From Pseudalkalibacillus hwajinpoensis (GTDB lineage Bacteria; Bacillota; Bacilli; Bacillales; Guptibacillaceae), in assembly GCF_015234585.1 (NCBI RefSeq), contig NZ_JADFCM010000008.1, forward strand, positions 1,982,295-2,046,294: a stretch of 64,000 nt of DNA, written 5' to 3'. The notes under the pieces are model-generated. The model was not told where the DNA came from, did no database searches, and was given only the letters and a program-made list of their open reading frames with translations. Shown piece by piece: positions 33,201 through 43,466 of this stretch. The translations under genes were made by a program, and so were the position numbers. Position 1 is the stretch's first letter, and the number at the start of each line of letters is the position of its first letter.

Positions 33201-35183
33201 TCAAGTTGTTTTTGTTGAAGAAAGTGACTCATATTTCTCAAGATAATCCTTCACCACATCTACGTACGTTGCATGCGACCAGGTTAAGGGTGCTACAGAT
33301 AGTGGTTTACCCGTGTAAGGATGAACCTGTTCTGGTAGTATACCACTTGTGAGGGCCTGCTTAAATACCCAATCAATATGATTCTTCGCATCGCGAAGTT
33401 GTTCAATCGTTTGAGCACTAGAAATTTTCCATTTGGCGATCCATAGAGTACAAATAACCCACGGATTCCCTGGTACTTCTTCTACATTTTGTGATTGTTG
33501 AAAATAATAATCACTAACATAACGTGCTACACCGCCTATACTTGTTTTGACAGACAGGCGTTTTTCAATTTCTTCCATTGTACGAACGACCCTTGGATCA
33601 TCTGCAGGGAACACTCCAAAAGCAAATAGACCAAACAAACTGCTTTCTATTGTATAATCCTTCGTTATCTCTCCAGTCTCACAATTGCGGTACAACCCCC
33701 GAATAAAGCAGGAACGGGTCTTATCATATAAATGTGTCTCAATTCCTTTTTTGATCCGCTGTGCCCCTTCAAAATAGCTATCAGCGCGGTCATCTTCACC
33801 AAATAGCCTTGCAAACGAATGAGCTGCCATCAAACCTCCATAGCAAGCTGAAGCTGTAAAGCTAAAAATTCCAAATCGCTCTTCCCAAAGATCGTAAGAA
33901 GGAAGTGGTAAATCTAGCGCTTCATCCATAAATTGCAACAAGAACTTAGCTCCTGGCCGTACTAAGAACTTATAGAGCGATTGAGCAAATTCAATATCTC
34001 CTGTCGATTGATAATGCTCCCAAAAAGCCCAGAGAACAAGAGCAGTTTCATCTTCTTGTATTGGAAGCTGAGATTGCTTTAAACGATCCACATAGGGATG
34101 CCAGCTCGATCCTACAGAGCCATCAGGATTGTATTTGTGATGTAAATACCCTTCTTTTGAAAGAAGCTCTGCACAGCAGCGATAGAAGTTCGCCACCATT
34201 CCATGGTAACCTGCTTTTGACATCGCTGAAGCAATGAGCGCGCCATCTCTTGGCCACATATAACTATAATGGTCTCGATTGTAATGCAAAATGTCTGAAT
34301 CATTCGCCGCAATAATCGTTCCATTTTGGTTGGTTTGCGTTCGAACAATTAATAAGCTTCTTTTATAAAGTGAAAGAATGTCCGATCCTAAGTCTGTCTC
34401 AGGTAACACCGACTTATTCACCCAACGGTTCCAGTACATCCGAATTTTTTCAACAGTCAATTGTGTTCCAATCTCACTTACATACTCATGAATACTACTA
34501 ACTTCTTCCTTCGTTCTTCCAACTGTCATCCAATAATAGGCTACTTTCTCACTGTTAGGTTCCAGCTTCGTTTCCAAAGAAAATGTGCTATCTACTGATC
34601 CCTGTGCGATGGGATTCACATGTAAGTGGCCGTCTTCAGCATCGCGCCACGTACCTTCAGCAGCCTGGAATCGTTTCACACCAGAAGTATACTGTTTAAT
34701 CCCCGCCCCATCTATTTCACCATTAAAAAGAAAATATCGATATCGTTTGTAATGAATCATCGACTTAGTATCCGGACAATAATAAGCTGTATCGCCTACT
34801 TCAGTTTCATAAATATTCAGATCTTGATGAAAAAAAATCCTAACGTCACGTCTTTGACCTTCAAGGTTATGAATCGTAATCTTACGAATCATCAGCATCT
34901 CACGCTGATGGACCCCCTCTTCAAACACAAGCTTAAGTCCGAGATGAGGATGGACAGCCGTACTATATGTTACCAGCGTGTCTTGATCATAATTAGGCTG
35001 AATCTCCCATTCAGATGAATGTAACCATGAAAATTTCCCATCTACCCAAACCCCTATACGATTTGCATGACCTTGAACGTGATTTTGCTGCCCAACATAC
35101 GGATAATAAATATCTCGTATTTGAAGAAACTGGTCCATATTTATAAGCAATTGTCCATTTCCTATTACTAAGTGTCTTGGCAT
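33201..35183 (-). CDS. Glycoside hydrolase family 15, glucoamylase-like (660 aa)
   Basis: N-terminal beta-sandwich (about 1-270) followed by an (alpha/alpha)6 barrel. Catalytic acid Glu is in PIQEDETALVLWAFW (near residue 377), base Glu in GILPEQVHPYTG (near 619); substrate block YMWPRDGALIASAM. No signal peptide, so the enzyme is cytosolic and may cut malto-oligosaccharides, trehalose or dextran-like glucans; GH15 specificity cannot be read. Ribosome site TAGGAGGT. Monocistronic; no sugar transporter next to it. Confidence 0.93.
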   Translation of the reverse strand: MPRHLVIGNGQLLINMDQFLQIRDIYYPYVGQQNHVQGHANRIGVWVDGKFSWLHSSEWEIQPNYDQDTLVTYSTAVHPHLGLKLVFEEGVHQREMLMIRKITIHNLEGQRRDVRIFFHQDLNIYETEVGDTAYYCPDTKSMIHYKRYRYFLFNGEIDGAGIKQYTSGVKRFQAAEGTWRDAEDGHLHVNPIAQGSVDSTFSLETKLEPNSEKVAYYWMTVGRTKEEVSSIHEYVSEIGTQLTVEKIRMYWNRWVNKSVLPETDLGSDILSLYKRSLLIVRTQTNQNGTIIAANDSDILHYNRDHYSYMWPRDGALIASAMSKAGYHGMVANFYRCCAELLSKEGYLHHKYNPDGSVGSSWHPYVDRLKQSQLPIQEDETALVLWAFWEHYQSTGDIEFAQSLYKFLVRPGAKFLLQFMDEALDLPLPSYDLWEERFGIFSFTASACYGGLMAAHSFARLFGEDDRADSYFEGAQRIKKGIETHLYDKTRSCFIRGLYRNCETGEITKDYTIESSLFGLFAFGVFPADDPRVVRTMEEIEKRLSVKTSIGGVARYVSDYYFQQSQNVEEVPGNPWVICTLWIAKWKISSAQTIEQLRDAKNHIDWVFKQALTSGILPEQVHPYTGKPLSVAPLTWSHATYVDVVKDYLEKYESLSSTKTT

Positions 35184-35262
35184 TTTGCTACCTCCTATCC
35201 ATCTCCTACACTAGTTTATTGCACGAGTGGACAGGTCATTACTTAAGCTTTCTAATTATATG

Positions 35263-35293
35263 AAAAAACCACACTCTAATTTAGAGTGTGGTT
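35263..35293 (-). terminator. Terminator of the pst-phoU operon
   Basis: Minus strand AACCACACTCTAA-ATTAGAGTGTGGTTTTTTC. Confidence 0.92.
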
Positions 35294-35299
35294 CGATCA

Positions 35300-35959
35300 C
35301 TATGCATTAAGGTCGTATCGTTTCCCCTTCACAACATAAATCACGCTTTCGGAAATGTTCGTACAGTGATCACCAATACGTTCAACATAGCGGCATATAA
35401 ATGAAAGCTGTTGAATTTGACTAACACTTTCAGGATGTTCGGTCATTAACTCAAGTAGCTCCTTCACAAGACGACCATACATGTTGTCAATTTCATCATC
35501 TGCATCAGCAACAGCCATAGCCTTATTCACATCTTCATCATAGAAAGACGCAAGAACTTCTCTCAACATGTTATTTGCTTTCTCAGCTAGCGCTGGGATT
35601 TCTTCGATTGGCTTTACGAATGGCTTGTCGCCAATACGGATAATCGACTTTGCAATGTTGACCGCAAGATCTCCAACACGCTCAACATCTGTTGTAATTT
35701 TAAGTGCTGAGATGAGTCTTCTCAAATCTGTTGCAAGCGGCTGCTCTTTGGCAATTAACCAGATCGCTCTTTCATTAATTTCTTCCTCAAGTCTGTTTAT
35801 TTTATGGTCATTTTCAATGATCTCAAGAGCTTTGTTAACATCCTGAGCTTTTAATGCTGTAATCGCATCATCAACTGCTATTTGTGCTAGTGATCCGAGT
35901 TCAAGTAGTTGTGACTTTATCTCATCTAACTGTTCCTGGAAATTCTCTCTTACTACCAT
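35300..35959 (-). CDS. phoU: Phosphate signalling protein PhoU (219 aa)
   Basis: Two PhoU helical repeats, each with the metal-binding E/DxxxD pattern (LRRLISALKITTDVERVGDLAVNI and ICRYVERIGDHCTNISE). It couples the Pst transporter to the PhoR kinase in many bacteria and limits phosphate uptake. The last gene of pstS-pstC-pstA-pstB-phoU; note that the B. subtilis operon ends with two pstB genes instead and lacks phoU at this locus. Confidence 0.95.
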   Translation of the reverse strand: MVVRENFQEQLDEIKSQLLELGSLAQIAVDDAITALKAQDVNKALEIIENDHKINRLEEEINERAIWLIAKEQPLATDLRRLISALKITTDVERVGDLAVNIAKSIIRIGDKPFVKPIEEIPALAEKANNMLREVLASFYDEDVNKAMAVADADDEIDNMYGRLVKELLELMTEHPESVSQIQQLSFICRYVERIGDHCTNISESVIYVVKGKRYDLNA

Positions 35960-35980
35960 GGTTGCTCACCCCCGAATTTA

Positions 35981-36808
35981 TTAACCGAAACGGCCTGTAA
36001 TATAATCTTCTGTACGCTTGTCAGTTGGATTAGAAAACAGCTGATTCGTATCAGAAAACTCAACGACTTCACCGTTTAAGAAAAAGGCGGTTTTATCAGA
36101 GATACGAGCTGCTTGTTGCATGTTGTGAGTTACAATAATAATACTGAAATCCTTCTTCAATTCCTGAACAAGCTCTTCTACTTTAAGGGTAGAAATTGGG
36201 TCAAGAGCAGAAGTTGGTTCATCCATTAGAATCACGTCAGGCTCAATAGCAAGGCAACGCGCAATGCAAAGACGCTGCTGCTGCCCACCGGATAAACCGT
36301 AGGCATTCTCGTTAAGACGATCTTTTACTTCTTCCCAAAGCGCTGCGCCTTTTAAGCTTTTTTCTACGATTTCATCTAAAACCTTTTTATTTTTAATTCC
36401 ATGAATTTTAGGGCCATAAACAACATTTTCATAGATTGACTTTGGAAATGGATTCGGTTTCTGGAAAACCATACCTACCTTTGTGCGCAAGTCTTCTACT
36501 TTATATTTGTTTTCAAAAATGTTTTTCCCTCGATAATTAATATCACCAGACATTTTTACAATCGGCACCATTTCTACCATTCTGTTAAGTGCTTTAATAA
36601 AGGTTGATTTCCCACACCCAGATGGCCCGATGATGGCTGTTACCTGATTTTCTGGAATTTCAAATTTGATATCTTTAAGTGCTTGATCTTTACCGTACCA
36701 AAGATTGAAATTTTGAATGCTATAAACTGATTTCTCCTCTTTATTCTGTTTTTCTGAACGAGGAGCTTTCACAACTTTTTTTTCATCCATGATTGTTTTC
36801 AATTTCAA
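35981..36808 (-). CDS. pstB: Phosphate ABC transporter ATP-binding protein PstB (275 aa)
   Basis: ABC ATPase with Walker [11 protein letters not shown]-loop [16 protein letters not shown], signature LSGGQQQRL, Walker [14 protein letters not shown] and TVTHNM-like IVTHNMQQ. The PNPFP(K)S sequence is specific to PstB. Start is TTG at 36808 behind AAAAGGGG; an ATG six codons on lacks a site. Single copy here. Confidence 0.96.
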   Translation of the reverse strand: MKLKTIMDEKKVVKAPRSEKQNKEEKSVYSIQNFNLWYGKDQALKDIKFEIPENQVTAIIGPSGCGKSTFIKALNRMVEMVPIVKMSGDINYRGKNIFENKYKVEDLRTKVGMVFQKPNPFPKSIYENVVYGPKIHGIKNKKVLDEIVEKSLKGAALWEEVKDRLNENAYGLSGGQQQRLCIARCLAIEPDVILMDEPTSALDPISTLKVEELVQELKKDFSIIIVTHNMQQAARISDKTAFFLNGEVVEFSDTNQLFSNPTDKRTEDYITGRFG

Positions 36809-36844
36809 AATCCCCTTTTCACATTGATGAGAGTTTTATTCAAT

Positions 36845-37723
36845 CTACAGTCTCTTTGAGAATTTATTTCGTATTAATACAGCAATTGAATTCATAATGA
36901 GCAACATTGCGAGAAGTACAATAATACCAGCTGCTGCTACATCGTGGAATTCCGTTTGTGGACGACTTGTCCAGTTGAAAATTTGAATAGGCATTACTGT
37001 AAATCCGGACAGTAAATTCTCAGGTAAATAGGCTACAAACGTTAGTGCACCAATCATTAGAAGTGGAGCTGTTTCCCCAATTGCTCGAGAAAGGGCAAGA
37101 ATTCCTCCTGTAAGTATTCCAGGAATAGCAGCAGGAAGTACTACTTTCTTGATGGTTTGCCATTTTGTAGCACCCATTGCATAAGAAGCTTCACGTAATT
37201 CTTTTGGAACAGAGCGAACGGCTTCTTGAGCTGCTACTACAATAATTGGTAGAATAAGCAAGCTCATCGTTAGTCCACCTGCAAGAACACTACGCCCCAT
37301 TTCCAACATACGAACAAATACAGTTAGTCCGAGTAAACCAAAAACGATTGAAGGTACGCCAGCCAAATTGGATATATTGATTTGAATAAAAGTTGTAAAC
37401 TTATTTTTCTTTGCGTATTCTTCGAGATATATCGCAGTTCCTACACCAAGAATGAGTGAAACTGGAGCAATCACAGCCATTAACCAAAGTGAACCAAAGA
37501 AGGCTGCTTTGATCCCAGCTTTCTCAGGGAAACGCGATGCGAAATTTTGAAAGAACTGAAGGTCGAGATAACCAATTCCTTGAGTGAATATCCGATATAA
37601 CAAGATAACAAGTACAACAAGGGCAAACATCGTTGCACCAAAAAAGATTCCTTTAAGAATTTTATTTTGTGTTAATCTGGTTTGCATTCTACTTTTAACT
37701 TTTGCCTGATCTACTAATTGCAT
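36845..37723 (-). CDS. pstA: Phosphate ABC transporter permease PstA (292 aa)
   Basis: Six-helix permease with the EAA loop EASYAMGATKWQTIKKVVLPAAIPGILTGG cytoplasmic block and PstA-type start LYRIFTQGIGYLDLQFF. The ATG overlaps the pstC stop (TAATG). Forms the membrane channel with PstC. Confidence 0.95.
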   Translation of the reverse strand: MQLVDQAKVKSRMQTRLTQNKILKGIFFGATMFALVVLVILLYRIFTQGIGYLDLQFFQNFASRFPEKAGIKAAFFGSLWLMAVIAPVSLILGVGTAIYLEEYAKKNKFTTFIQINISNLAGVPSIVFGLLGLTVFVRMLEMGRSVLAGGLTMSLLILPIIVVAAQEAVRSVPKELREASYAMGATKWQTIKKVVLPAAIPGILTGGILALSRAIGETAPLLMIGALTFVAYLPENLLSGFTVMPIQIFNWTSRPQTEFHDVAAAGIIVLLAMLLIMNSIAVLIRNKFSKRL

Positions 37724-38655
37724 TAGTATTCCTCCCTGAATCTACGAGAAATATATTGCGCGATAAGGTTCATGATAAGCGTGAATAGGAAGAGCGTCAT
37801 ACCGACAGCATAAATGCTGTAATAAATTGTCGTTCCAAATCCGGCATCACCAAGACTTACCTGGACAATATAAGATGTCATCGTTTGGATCGATTCCGTA
37901 ACATCTAATGTAAGCTTAGGTGTTGCACCACCCGCTACTGTTACAATCATCGTTTCACCAATTGCTCGAGAAATCGCAAGCACAAAGGATGCAATAATTC
38001 CTGATAAAGCTGCTGGCAACACAACTTTCACAGCTACTTCAAAACGAGTTGCCCCAACACCAAGCGCACCTTCTCTAATTGCATTCGGAACAGAACTCAT
38101 CGCATCCTCAGAAAGCGATGCAATCATGGGGATAATCATGATTCCAATAACAATACCAGGACTTAACGCATTAAAGACCGGTAAGCTCGGAATAATGTTC
38201 TGTAGTACAGGTGTAACAAAGGTTAAAGCAAAGAAACCATACACAATTGTCGGAATACCTGCTAATACTTCTAGAATCGGTTTAATAAATCTTCTTACAC
38301 GATCACTTGCATATTCACTCAAATAAATGGCTGCTGCAAGACCAAACGGGATAGCAACCAGCATGGCAATTCCAGTAATCATAAGTGTTCCTGAAATAAG
38401 TGGCCAAATACCGTAATCAGGATCACTTTCAAAGAATGGATACCAATCTTTGTTTGTAAAAAACTCAACAATAGACACATGGTTAAAAAAGGTGATTGTT
38501 TCGACAATCAGTGTAAACACAATTCCGAGCGTTGTTAATACCGAAATAATTGCACATAAAAGCAATAAGCCCGGTACAAGTTTCTCCATAAACTTCGCTC
38601 GTGCTTGATTTTTCTCTTTTTTGTCTTTAATCATTTGACGAACTGAGCTTTGCAT
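37723..38655 (-). CDS. pstC: Phosphate ABC transporter permease PstC (310 aa)
   Basis: Six-helix permease; EAA loop [35 protein letters not shown] conserved helix. Long hydrophilic N-terminus (about 25 residues) as in PstC. Good ribosome site GGGGGAG. Separated from pstS by 79 bases containing a stem-loop. Confidence 0.95.
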   Translation of the reverse strand: MQSSVRQMIKDKKEKNQARAKFMEKLVPGLLLLCAIISVLTTLGIVFTLIVETITFFNHVSIVEFFTNKDWYPFFESDPDYGIWPLISGTLMITGIAMLVAIPFGLAAAIYLSEYASDRVRRFIKPILEVLAGIPTIVYGFFALTFVTPVLQNIIPSLPVFNALSPGIVIGIMIIPMIASLSEDAMSSVPNAIREGALGVGATRFEVAVKVVLPAALSGIIASFVLAISRAIGETMIVTVAGGATPKLTLDVTESIQTMTSYIVQVSLGDAGFGTTIYYSIYAVGMTLFLFTLIMNLIAQYISRRFREEY

Positions 38656-38692
38656 TTATTACTCCCCCTCACAAAGAGCAAAACAGGATTAA

Positions 38693-38714
38693 GTGAGGAG
38701 TATGAACTCCTCAC
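38693..38714 (-). other. Stem-loop between pstS and pstC
   Basis: GTGAGGAG-TATGAA-CTCCTCAC, perfect 8-bp stem without a T-run on the minus strand. Likely a stabilising or processing hairpin at the 3' side of the pstS message, not a full terminator. Confidence 0.7.
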
Positions 38715-38734
38715 CAATCTGCTTTAATTTATTC

Positions 38735-39697
38735 TTATTTACCAGCGATTTCGTTTAGCTTATCCATATCTTCTGTATACTTTTCTTCTGGAAGAGCTAC
38801 GTAACCTACTGCTTCAGCCATATCTCCAGCGTTCTCAAGTGCGTATTTAGTGAAATCATAAACAGCTGGATTATCAGTTACTGCAGAATGTTTTACATAA
38901 GTGAATAGTGGACGGGAAAGTGGTTCATAAGATCCGTCTTGAATTGTCTCTGCATTCGGCTCTATTGCTTCGCCGTCACCGTTAACAATTGGAATAACAT
39001 TTAAGCTATCTTTATTTTCAAGATAGTAAGCATATCCGAAGAATGCCATACCGTTTTTAGAACCAGTTACACCATTTACAAGTACATTGTCGTCTTCAGA
39101 AAGTGTTGCTTCTTTTACCATTTGCTCATCTTCTAGAACAACTTCATTAAAGTAATCATACGTACCAGAGTCCGTACCTGGGCTAAATAGTTCGATTTTT
39201 TCTTCAGGCCATTCAGAGTTAACGTCACTCCACATTGTTGCTTCGCCAGTCCAGATCATTTTAAGCTCGTCGATTGTAAGCTGATCTACCCAGTCATTTT
39301 CAGAGTTAACAACGATAGAAAGGCCGTCTTTTGCAATTTCAAATTCAGTGAATTCAATTCCAGCTTCTTCAAGCGCCGAAACTTCTTCTTCTTTAATCGG
39401 ACGAGAAGCGTTACTCATGTCTGTTTCTCCAGCTGCGAACTTTTCGAATCCGCCACCAGATCCTGAAACACCAACACTTACTTTTACGTCAGGTTGTGCG
39501 GAAGCATATTCTTCAGCTACAGCTTCCATGATTGGAAATACTGTAGAAGATCCGTCCATTAGTACGTCTCCAGAAACTTCACCATCGCTGTTTGTGCTAC
39601 CAGAGTTTTCTGTATTACCAGAGTTATTCCCGCAAGCTGCTGCGAAAACCATTACTAGCGACATAACTACCATGAGCATAATACCTTTGAACTTCAT
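38735..39697 (-). CDS. pstS: Phosphate-binding lipoprotein PstS (320 aa)
   Basis: Lipoprotein signal with lipobox FAAAC (Cys at residue 22), a Ser/Asn/Gly-rich linker, then the periplasmic-type phosphate-binding domain: LMDGSSTVFPI, SVGVSGSGGGFEKFAAGETDMSNASRP and SPGTDSGTYDYF, the loops that hydrogen-bond phosphate. Start ATG 39697 behind AGGGGGAA. Behind a four-repeat Pho box. Confidence 0.96.
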   Translation of the reverse strand: MKFKGIMLMVVMSLVMVFAAACGNNSGNTENSGSTNSDGEVSGDVLMDGSSTVFPIMEAVAEEYASAQPDVKVSVGVSGSGGGFEKFAAGETDMSNASRPIKEEEVSALEEAGIEFTEFEIAKDGLSIVVNSENDWVDQLTIDELKMIWTGEATMWSDVNSEWPEEKIELFSPGTDSGTYDYFNEVVLEDEQMVKEATLSEDDNVLVNGVTGSKNGMAFFGYAYYLENKDSLNVIPIVNGDGEAIEPNAETIQDGSYEPLSRPLFTYVKHSAVTDNPAVYDFTKYALENAGDMAEAVGYVALPEEKYTEDMDKLNEIAGK

Positions 39698-39775
39698 GTA
39701 ATTTCCCCCTAAATGGATGTTTGTACTTGTGACCAACCAGGTTGTTTGTGTACTGGCCTCTCAATCACAATTCTT

Positions 39776-39829
39776 AGAATACAGGCTAGATATTAATGTC
39801 GTATAAACCGAATGTAAAGAGATTGTAAA
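39776..39829 (-). promoter_or_regulatory. PhoP-dependent promoter of pst (four-repeat Pho box)
   Basis: Minus strand hexamers TTTACA, TTTACA, TTTATA, TTAATA begin at an exact 11-base interval (plus-strand starts 39824, 39813, 39802, 39791), matching tandem TT(A/C/T)ACA sites bound by PhoP. An extended -10 TGTATTCT follows at 39776-39783. Confidence 0.9.
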
Positions 39830-39950
39830 TGCGTGTCGGAAAACGTTTTAATTAGTCTTTTTTGGGGCATACCTTACTTTTGCAATGCATTCAGCCTATC
39901 ACTTCACCTCAATCTGACAGATATTATTCATTAATTTGTCCTTAAACAAT

Positions 39951-39977
39951 AAAAAAAACCGCTTTTCAGCGGTTTTT
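39951..39977 (-). terminator. Terminator of pbpA
   Basis: Minus strand AAAAACCGCT-GAAA-AGCGGTTTTTTTT. Confidence 0.92.
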
Positions 39978-39986
39978 CATGAAATG

Positions 39987-42008
39987 CTATTCTGTTTCTT
40001 TTTTGTTAGCCTCAATAGGTTTCTTCGCTTCATCTTTTAAATCAAAATAAGCATCTAGAACGCGTCCACCTATTTTTTTATTAACATATCCTGAAGAAGA
40101 ATCATTTACTTCTGGAACTACTACAGAAAAGGCTACTTCGGGATTATCATAAGGTGCATAGCCAACAAGGGTTAAATTATATCCATCTCCGATTTGCGCT
40201 GTTCCAGTCTTCCCAGCAGCTTGATAATCATCACTTTGGAAGTAAGGATAATGTGTACCTGCGGTTCCATTTGCCGTATTCATAACCATCCACATCCCCT
40301 TTTGGACATGTGTCACTTCTTCTTCACTCATTTTAATTTTGTTTAACACCTCTGGAGTGTTTTGGAAAAGAATAGTATTTGATAGACCATCTTTTTCAGA
40401 AGGTTCATGAACTTCTTTTAATATGTGTGGCTCAATACGATAGCCGCCATTTGCGATTGTAGAGGTATACTGAGCCATTTGCATTGGTGTATACGTATCA
40501 TACTGTCCAATTGCAAAATCGAGAATTTTACCGAATTCATTCACACCTCCGTTTAATCCTGCACTTTCACCAGGGAGATCAACCCCGGTTTTAACGCCGA
40601 GACCAAACTGGGAGAATGACTCTTTTAGCTCATCGTAAGCTGAAGGGTCATAACTACTACTTTCGTACGGAGCATAGTCATAGTCAGCCATCTTCATCGC
40701 GATTTTCCACATATATACGTTTGAAGATCTTTGTAAAGCAACTAGGTCTGATATAGGCCCCATCGCATTAGCCGTATACGAAGATTTTTTACCTTCGTCC
40801 TTAAAGTATAAAACTTCATCCACAAGCGTCGTATTCGGGTTAATAACACCATACTGATAACCTGTTAAAACAGTTGCTCCTTTAACAGTCGATCCCATTG
40901 CGTAGGAGTCACCGATCACTCCAAACGTTCGGTCTTTAAACTCTCCGTTGCTATATTCCTTACCAGCAAGAGAAAGAATTTCACCTGTTTTGGGATCCAT
41001 CATGACTACATAGCCTCGTGTTGCCCCATATTGTCTTGCATCACGAAGCTCTTCATCGAGAATTTTCTCGACTTTCTTTTGAAGATCGATGTCTAATGAG
41101 AGGACCAAATCGTTTCCTCTTTGTCCTTCAATTACTTTCGGTTCACCAATCGGCTCTCCTGATTTGTCGGTCACGTAGGTTTGCTTTTCTTTTTGACCTT
41201 TTAAGTACTCTTCATATTCTTTCTCGAGATAGCTAATCCCCACTTTGTCATTTCTTTCGTAATCTCTCAAACCATAATAATCTAACTCATCTTTAGGGAT
41301 TGGTCCGACCCTTCCGAAAATTGTTTGAAGAGTATTTCCATAAGGATATTCTCGAGTTGCGTCTGCTTGAATTTCTATTCCAGGTAGTGAACCAAGGTTT
41401 TCACTTACTTTAGCAATTTCATCTTCAGTTAAACCAATCTTAATTGTTTGAGATGATAAAGCGTACCCAGTATCCATCGCCCTTTTGATAGCAGCTACCT
41501 CAAGCTCTTGTGGATCGTTCTTAATCTCTTCTAAATCATCATCATTAATCCGTTCAATTTGGAGTTGATAAGCTTCACTCGACTCAAGTTCTTCCCACTC
41601 TTTTTCCGTTAGCTTTGCCTTCGCTTTTTCCGGATTCGTCACAATCCAATAATCTTTAAGATCTCGATCAATGACATCATCTGTATCTTTTTCAATATAC
41701 CCAGCTAATTTCTGAGCTAATTCAAGCCTCTCAGCTTGCTTAGTATTCTGCGTTCGGATATAGGTAAGCGCAAATTCAGGGTTATTATCAACCAGAACTC
41801 GCCCATAACGGTCATACATTTTCCCACGAGGCGCTGTTGATTCTGCTGTAACATTCTCAGTTTGCTCAGAAACACGCTCGTATTCTTCACCATTTACAAT
41901 CTGTATAACGCCCAGTCGAAGAATTAATGTAGAAAACAAAAGGAATACAGATAAAAATAATATATTTAGCCTTAAAGGCACATGATTTTTCTTTTTCTTC
42001 GTGTTCAC
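39987..42008 (-). CDS. pbpA: Class B penicillin-binding protein PbpA/PBP2A (673 aa)
   Basis: Short cytosolic tail, one membrane helix (about residues 13-35), PBP dimerisation domain with APRGKMYDRYGRVL, and transpeptidase domain with STVK (373-376), SSN (428-430) and KTGT (600-603). Position before yqgE/sodA identifies PBP2A, which with PbpH makes lateral wall peptidoglycan in rods. GTG start at 42008 behind AAGGGAAGGGAG. An acidic insert of about 90 residues lies between membrane and dimerisation parts, as in B. subtilis. Confidence 0.95.
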   Translation of the reverse strand: MNTKKKKNHVPLRLNILFLSVFLLFSTLILRLGVIQIVNGEEYERVSEQTENVTAESTAPRGKMYDRYGRVLVDNNPEFALTYIRTQNTKQAERLELAQKLAGYIEKDTDDVIDRDLKDYWIVTNPEKAKAKLTEKEWEELESSEAYQLQIERINDDDLEEIKNDPQELEVAAIKRAMDTGYALSSQTIKIGLTEDEIAKVSENLGSLPGIEIQADATREYPYGNTLQTIFGRVGPIPKDELDYYGLRDYERNDKVGISYLEKEYEEYLKGQKEKQTYVTDKSGEPIGEPKVIEGQRGNDLVLSLDIDLQKKVEKILDEELRDARQYGATRGYVVMMDPKTGEILSLAGKEYSNGEFKDRTFGVIGDSYAMGSTVKGATVLTGYQYGVINPNTTLVDEVLYFKDEGKKSSYTANAMGPISDLVALQRSSNVYMWKIAMKMADYDYAPYESSSYDPSAYDELKESFSQFGLGVKTGVDLPGESAGLNGGVNEFGKILDFAIGQYDTYTPMQMAQYTSTIANGGYRIEPHILKEVHEPSEKDGLSNTILFQNTPEVLNKIKMSEEEVTHVQKGMWMVMNTANGTAGTHYPYFQSDDYQAAGKTGTAQIGDGYNLTLVGYAPYDNPEVAFSVVVPEVNDSSSGYVNKKIGGRVLDAYFDLKDEAKKPIEANKKETE

Positions 42009-42036
42009 GATAGACTCCCTTCCCTTAAACAAATAT

Positions 42037-42061
42037 AGACACCTGTTCCAGACAGGTGTCT
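42037..42061 (-). terminator. Hairpin between yqgE and pbpA
   Basis: AGACACCTG-loop-CAGGTGTCT, perfect 9-bp stem, 29 bases before the pbpA start; the T-run after it (TATATTTGTTT) is weak, so partial termination or a leader structure. Confidence 0.55.
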
Positions 42062-42120
42062 CTGCTCTCTCTTCTACTTACTATACTTAGTGATATAAAA
42101 AAAGTAAAGGGTCTAATGAG

Positions 42121-43365
42121 CTATTGTACGGCGTCAGGAGAAGGGTTTGGGGGATGGGGAGCTTGAAGTTTTCTTACAAACAGGTAAATAAACGAATGGC
42201 CAGCACCAACAATTAATAATAAAATCGGAATGCTCGTTTCATCGTCGAATAACGCTACTGTTATTAAGAATAAAAGAACGGAAACAATTCGTCCTAAGTT
42301 TAAGTACACCTCTCGAACAACAATGTACTCAATCCGCATTTCAGCTGCATTCCAAGCCTTACCGATCACATCGTACGTAAGCGAAATGTAGGGGACAAGT
42401 AAAAGTGGATAAGCAAGAGAAATACAAACACCATACATTAACAACCGGGCAAACGTTAGGTCGGATACAAGCAAGAAAACCGAAGCGTAAAGAATAAGTC
42501 CGCCATATAAAATAGCCTTCTTACGATATCGCGGTTTAATCAATCTCGTCGCCAAATAATAGGCTAAAAACGATACTCCTGAATTAACAAGTCCAAATGT
42601 ACCAATTGCAAGCTCACTTTCCGTCGTAATAAAAACCAGGACAACGATAATGAAAATAAAGGTACCTTCTCTTATACCTTGAAAAAAATGCGCGTGTAAA
42701 ATGTTAAGCCAATCTGTATTCGCTTTTCTTTCTTGAAAAACACGTGTAAATGAAAAAGTCCCTTTGGCAGAACGACGTTCGAGAAAGAAACTTAAGATTA
42801 CAGCTGCGAAAAACAAAGCAAGTGAGACGGCAAATATTACTTTGTATCCCGTGAATGCTTCTAGACTTGAAATAATAACACCAGCAAATATTGGCCCAAT
42901 CATCCCAGCGAAAGATGTAAGTAAACCAAGGAATCCATTAAAGAAATCCCTTGTGTCCGGTTCTGTAATTTCGAATGTTAGCACATTAAATGCAAGCCAA
43001 TAAAAGCCAAACCCTATTCCGAGTAAAGCGCCCAGTAAGATAAGCAAATGACTAGCGTTCTGACCAAGAAAAAGCACTGTTATATAGAAAAGAGCGAGAA
43101 AAATCACTCCAATCCGCAATACAATAACTCTATCCATTTTCTTAGCCCATCTACCTGCGAGAATAAAGGTAAGCGGCTGACTTATAACCGCAGCAAGGTT
43201 GTATATACCTATATCCGCAAACTCACCAGACTGCTTCCACAAGTAAACATTTACGAACGTATTTGAGAGCGCAATACTCAGCGCGTATAAACCACCGATT
43301 GTAAGTAATAACAACAAATCTTTTGTTACTTCTATCTCACCAATCATATGTTTTATAACTTTCAT
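42121..43365 (-). CDS. yqgE: MFS transporter YqgE-like (414 aa)
   Basis: Twelve hydrophobic segments; MFS-type loop AGRWAKKMDRVIVLRIG between helices 2 and 3. Position upstream of pbpA matches YqgE, an MFS protein of unknown substrate. Start ATG 43365 behind AAGGGGAG. C-terminus ends with a Pro-rich PHPPNPSP tail. Confidence 0.88.
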   Translation of the reverse strand: MKVIKHMIGEIEVTKDLLLLLTIGGLYALSIALSNTFVNVYLWKQSGEFADIGIYNLAAVISQPLTFILAGRWAKKMDRVIVLRIGVIFLALFYITVLFLGQNASHLLILLGALLGIGFGFYWLAFNVLTFEITEPDTRDFFNGFLGLLTSFAGMIGPIFAGVIISSLEAFTGYKVIFAVSLALFFAAVILSFFLERRSAKGTFSFTRVFQERKANTDWLNILHAHFFQGIREGTFIFIIVVLVFITTESELAIGTFGLVNSGVSFLAYYLATRLIKPRYRKKAILYGGLILYASVFLLVSDLTFARLLMYGVCISLAYPLLLVPYISLTYDVIGKAWNAAEMRIEYIVVREVYLNLGRIVSVLLFLITVALFDDETSIPILLLIVGAGHSFIYLFVRKLQAPHPPNPSPDAVQ

Positions 43366-43466
43366 AACAAACTCCCCTTTTTTCATCCACCCTTATTTTG
43401 ACTTAAATTCTGTTCGTTATGCGGATGAAACAAAAAGGATAAACTGTTTTTGAAAGGGGACTGGGT

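Noticed and set aside
42037..42061. Riboswitch-like leader before pbpA
   Set aside because: A single simple hairpin with a weak T-run; no conserved aptamer elements.
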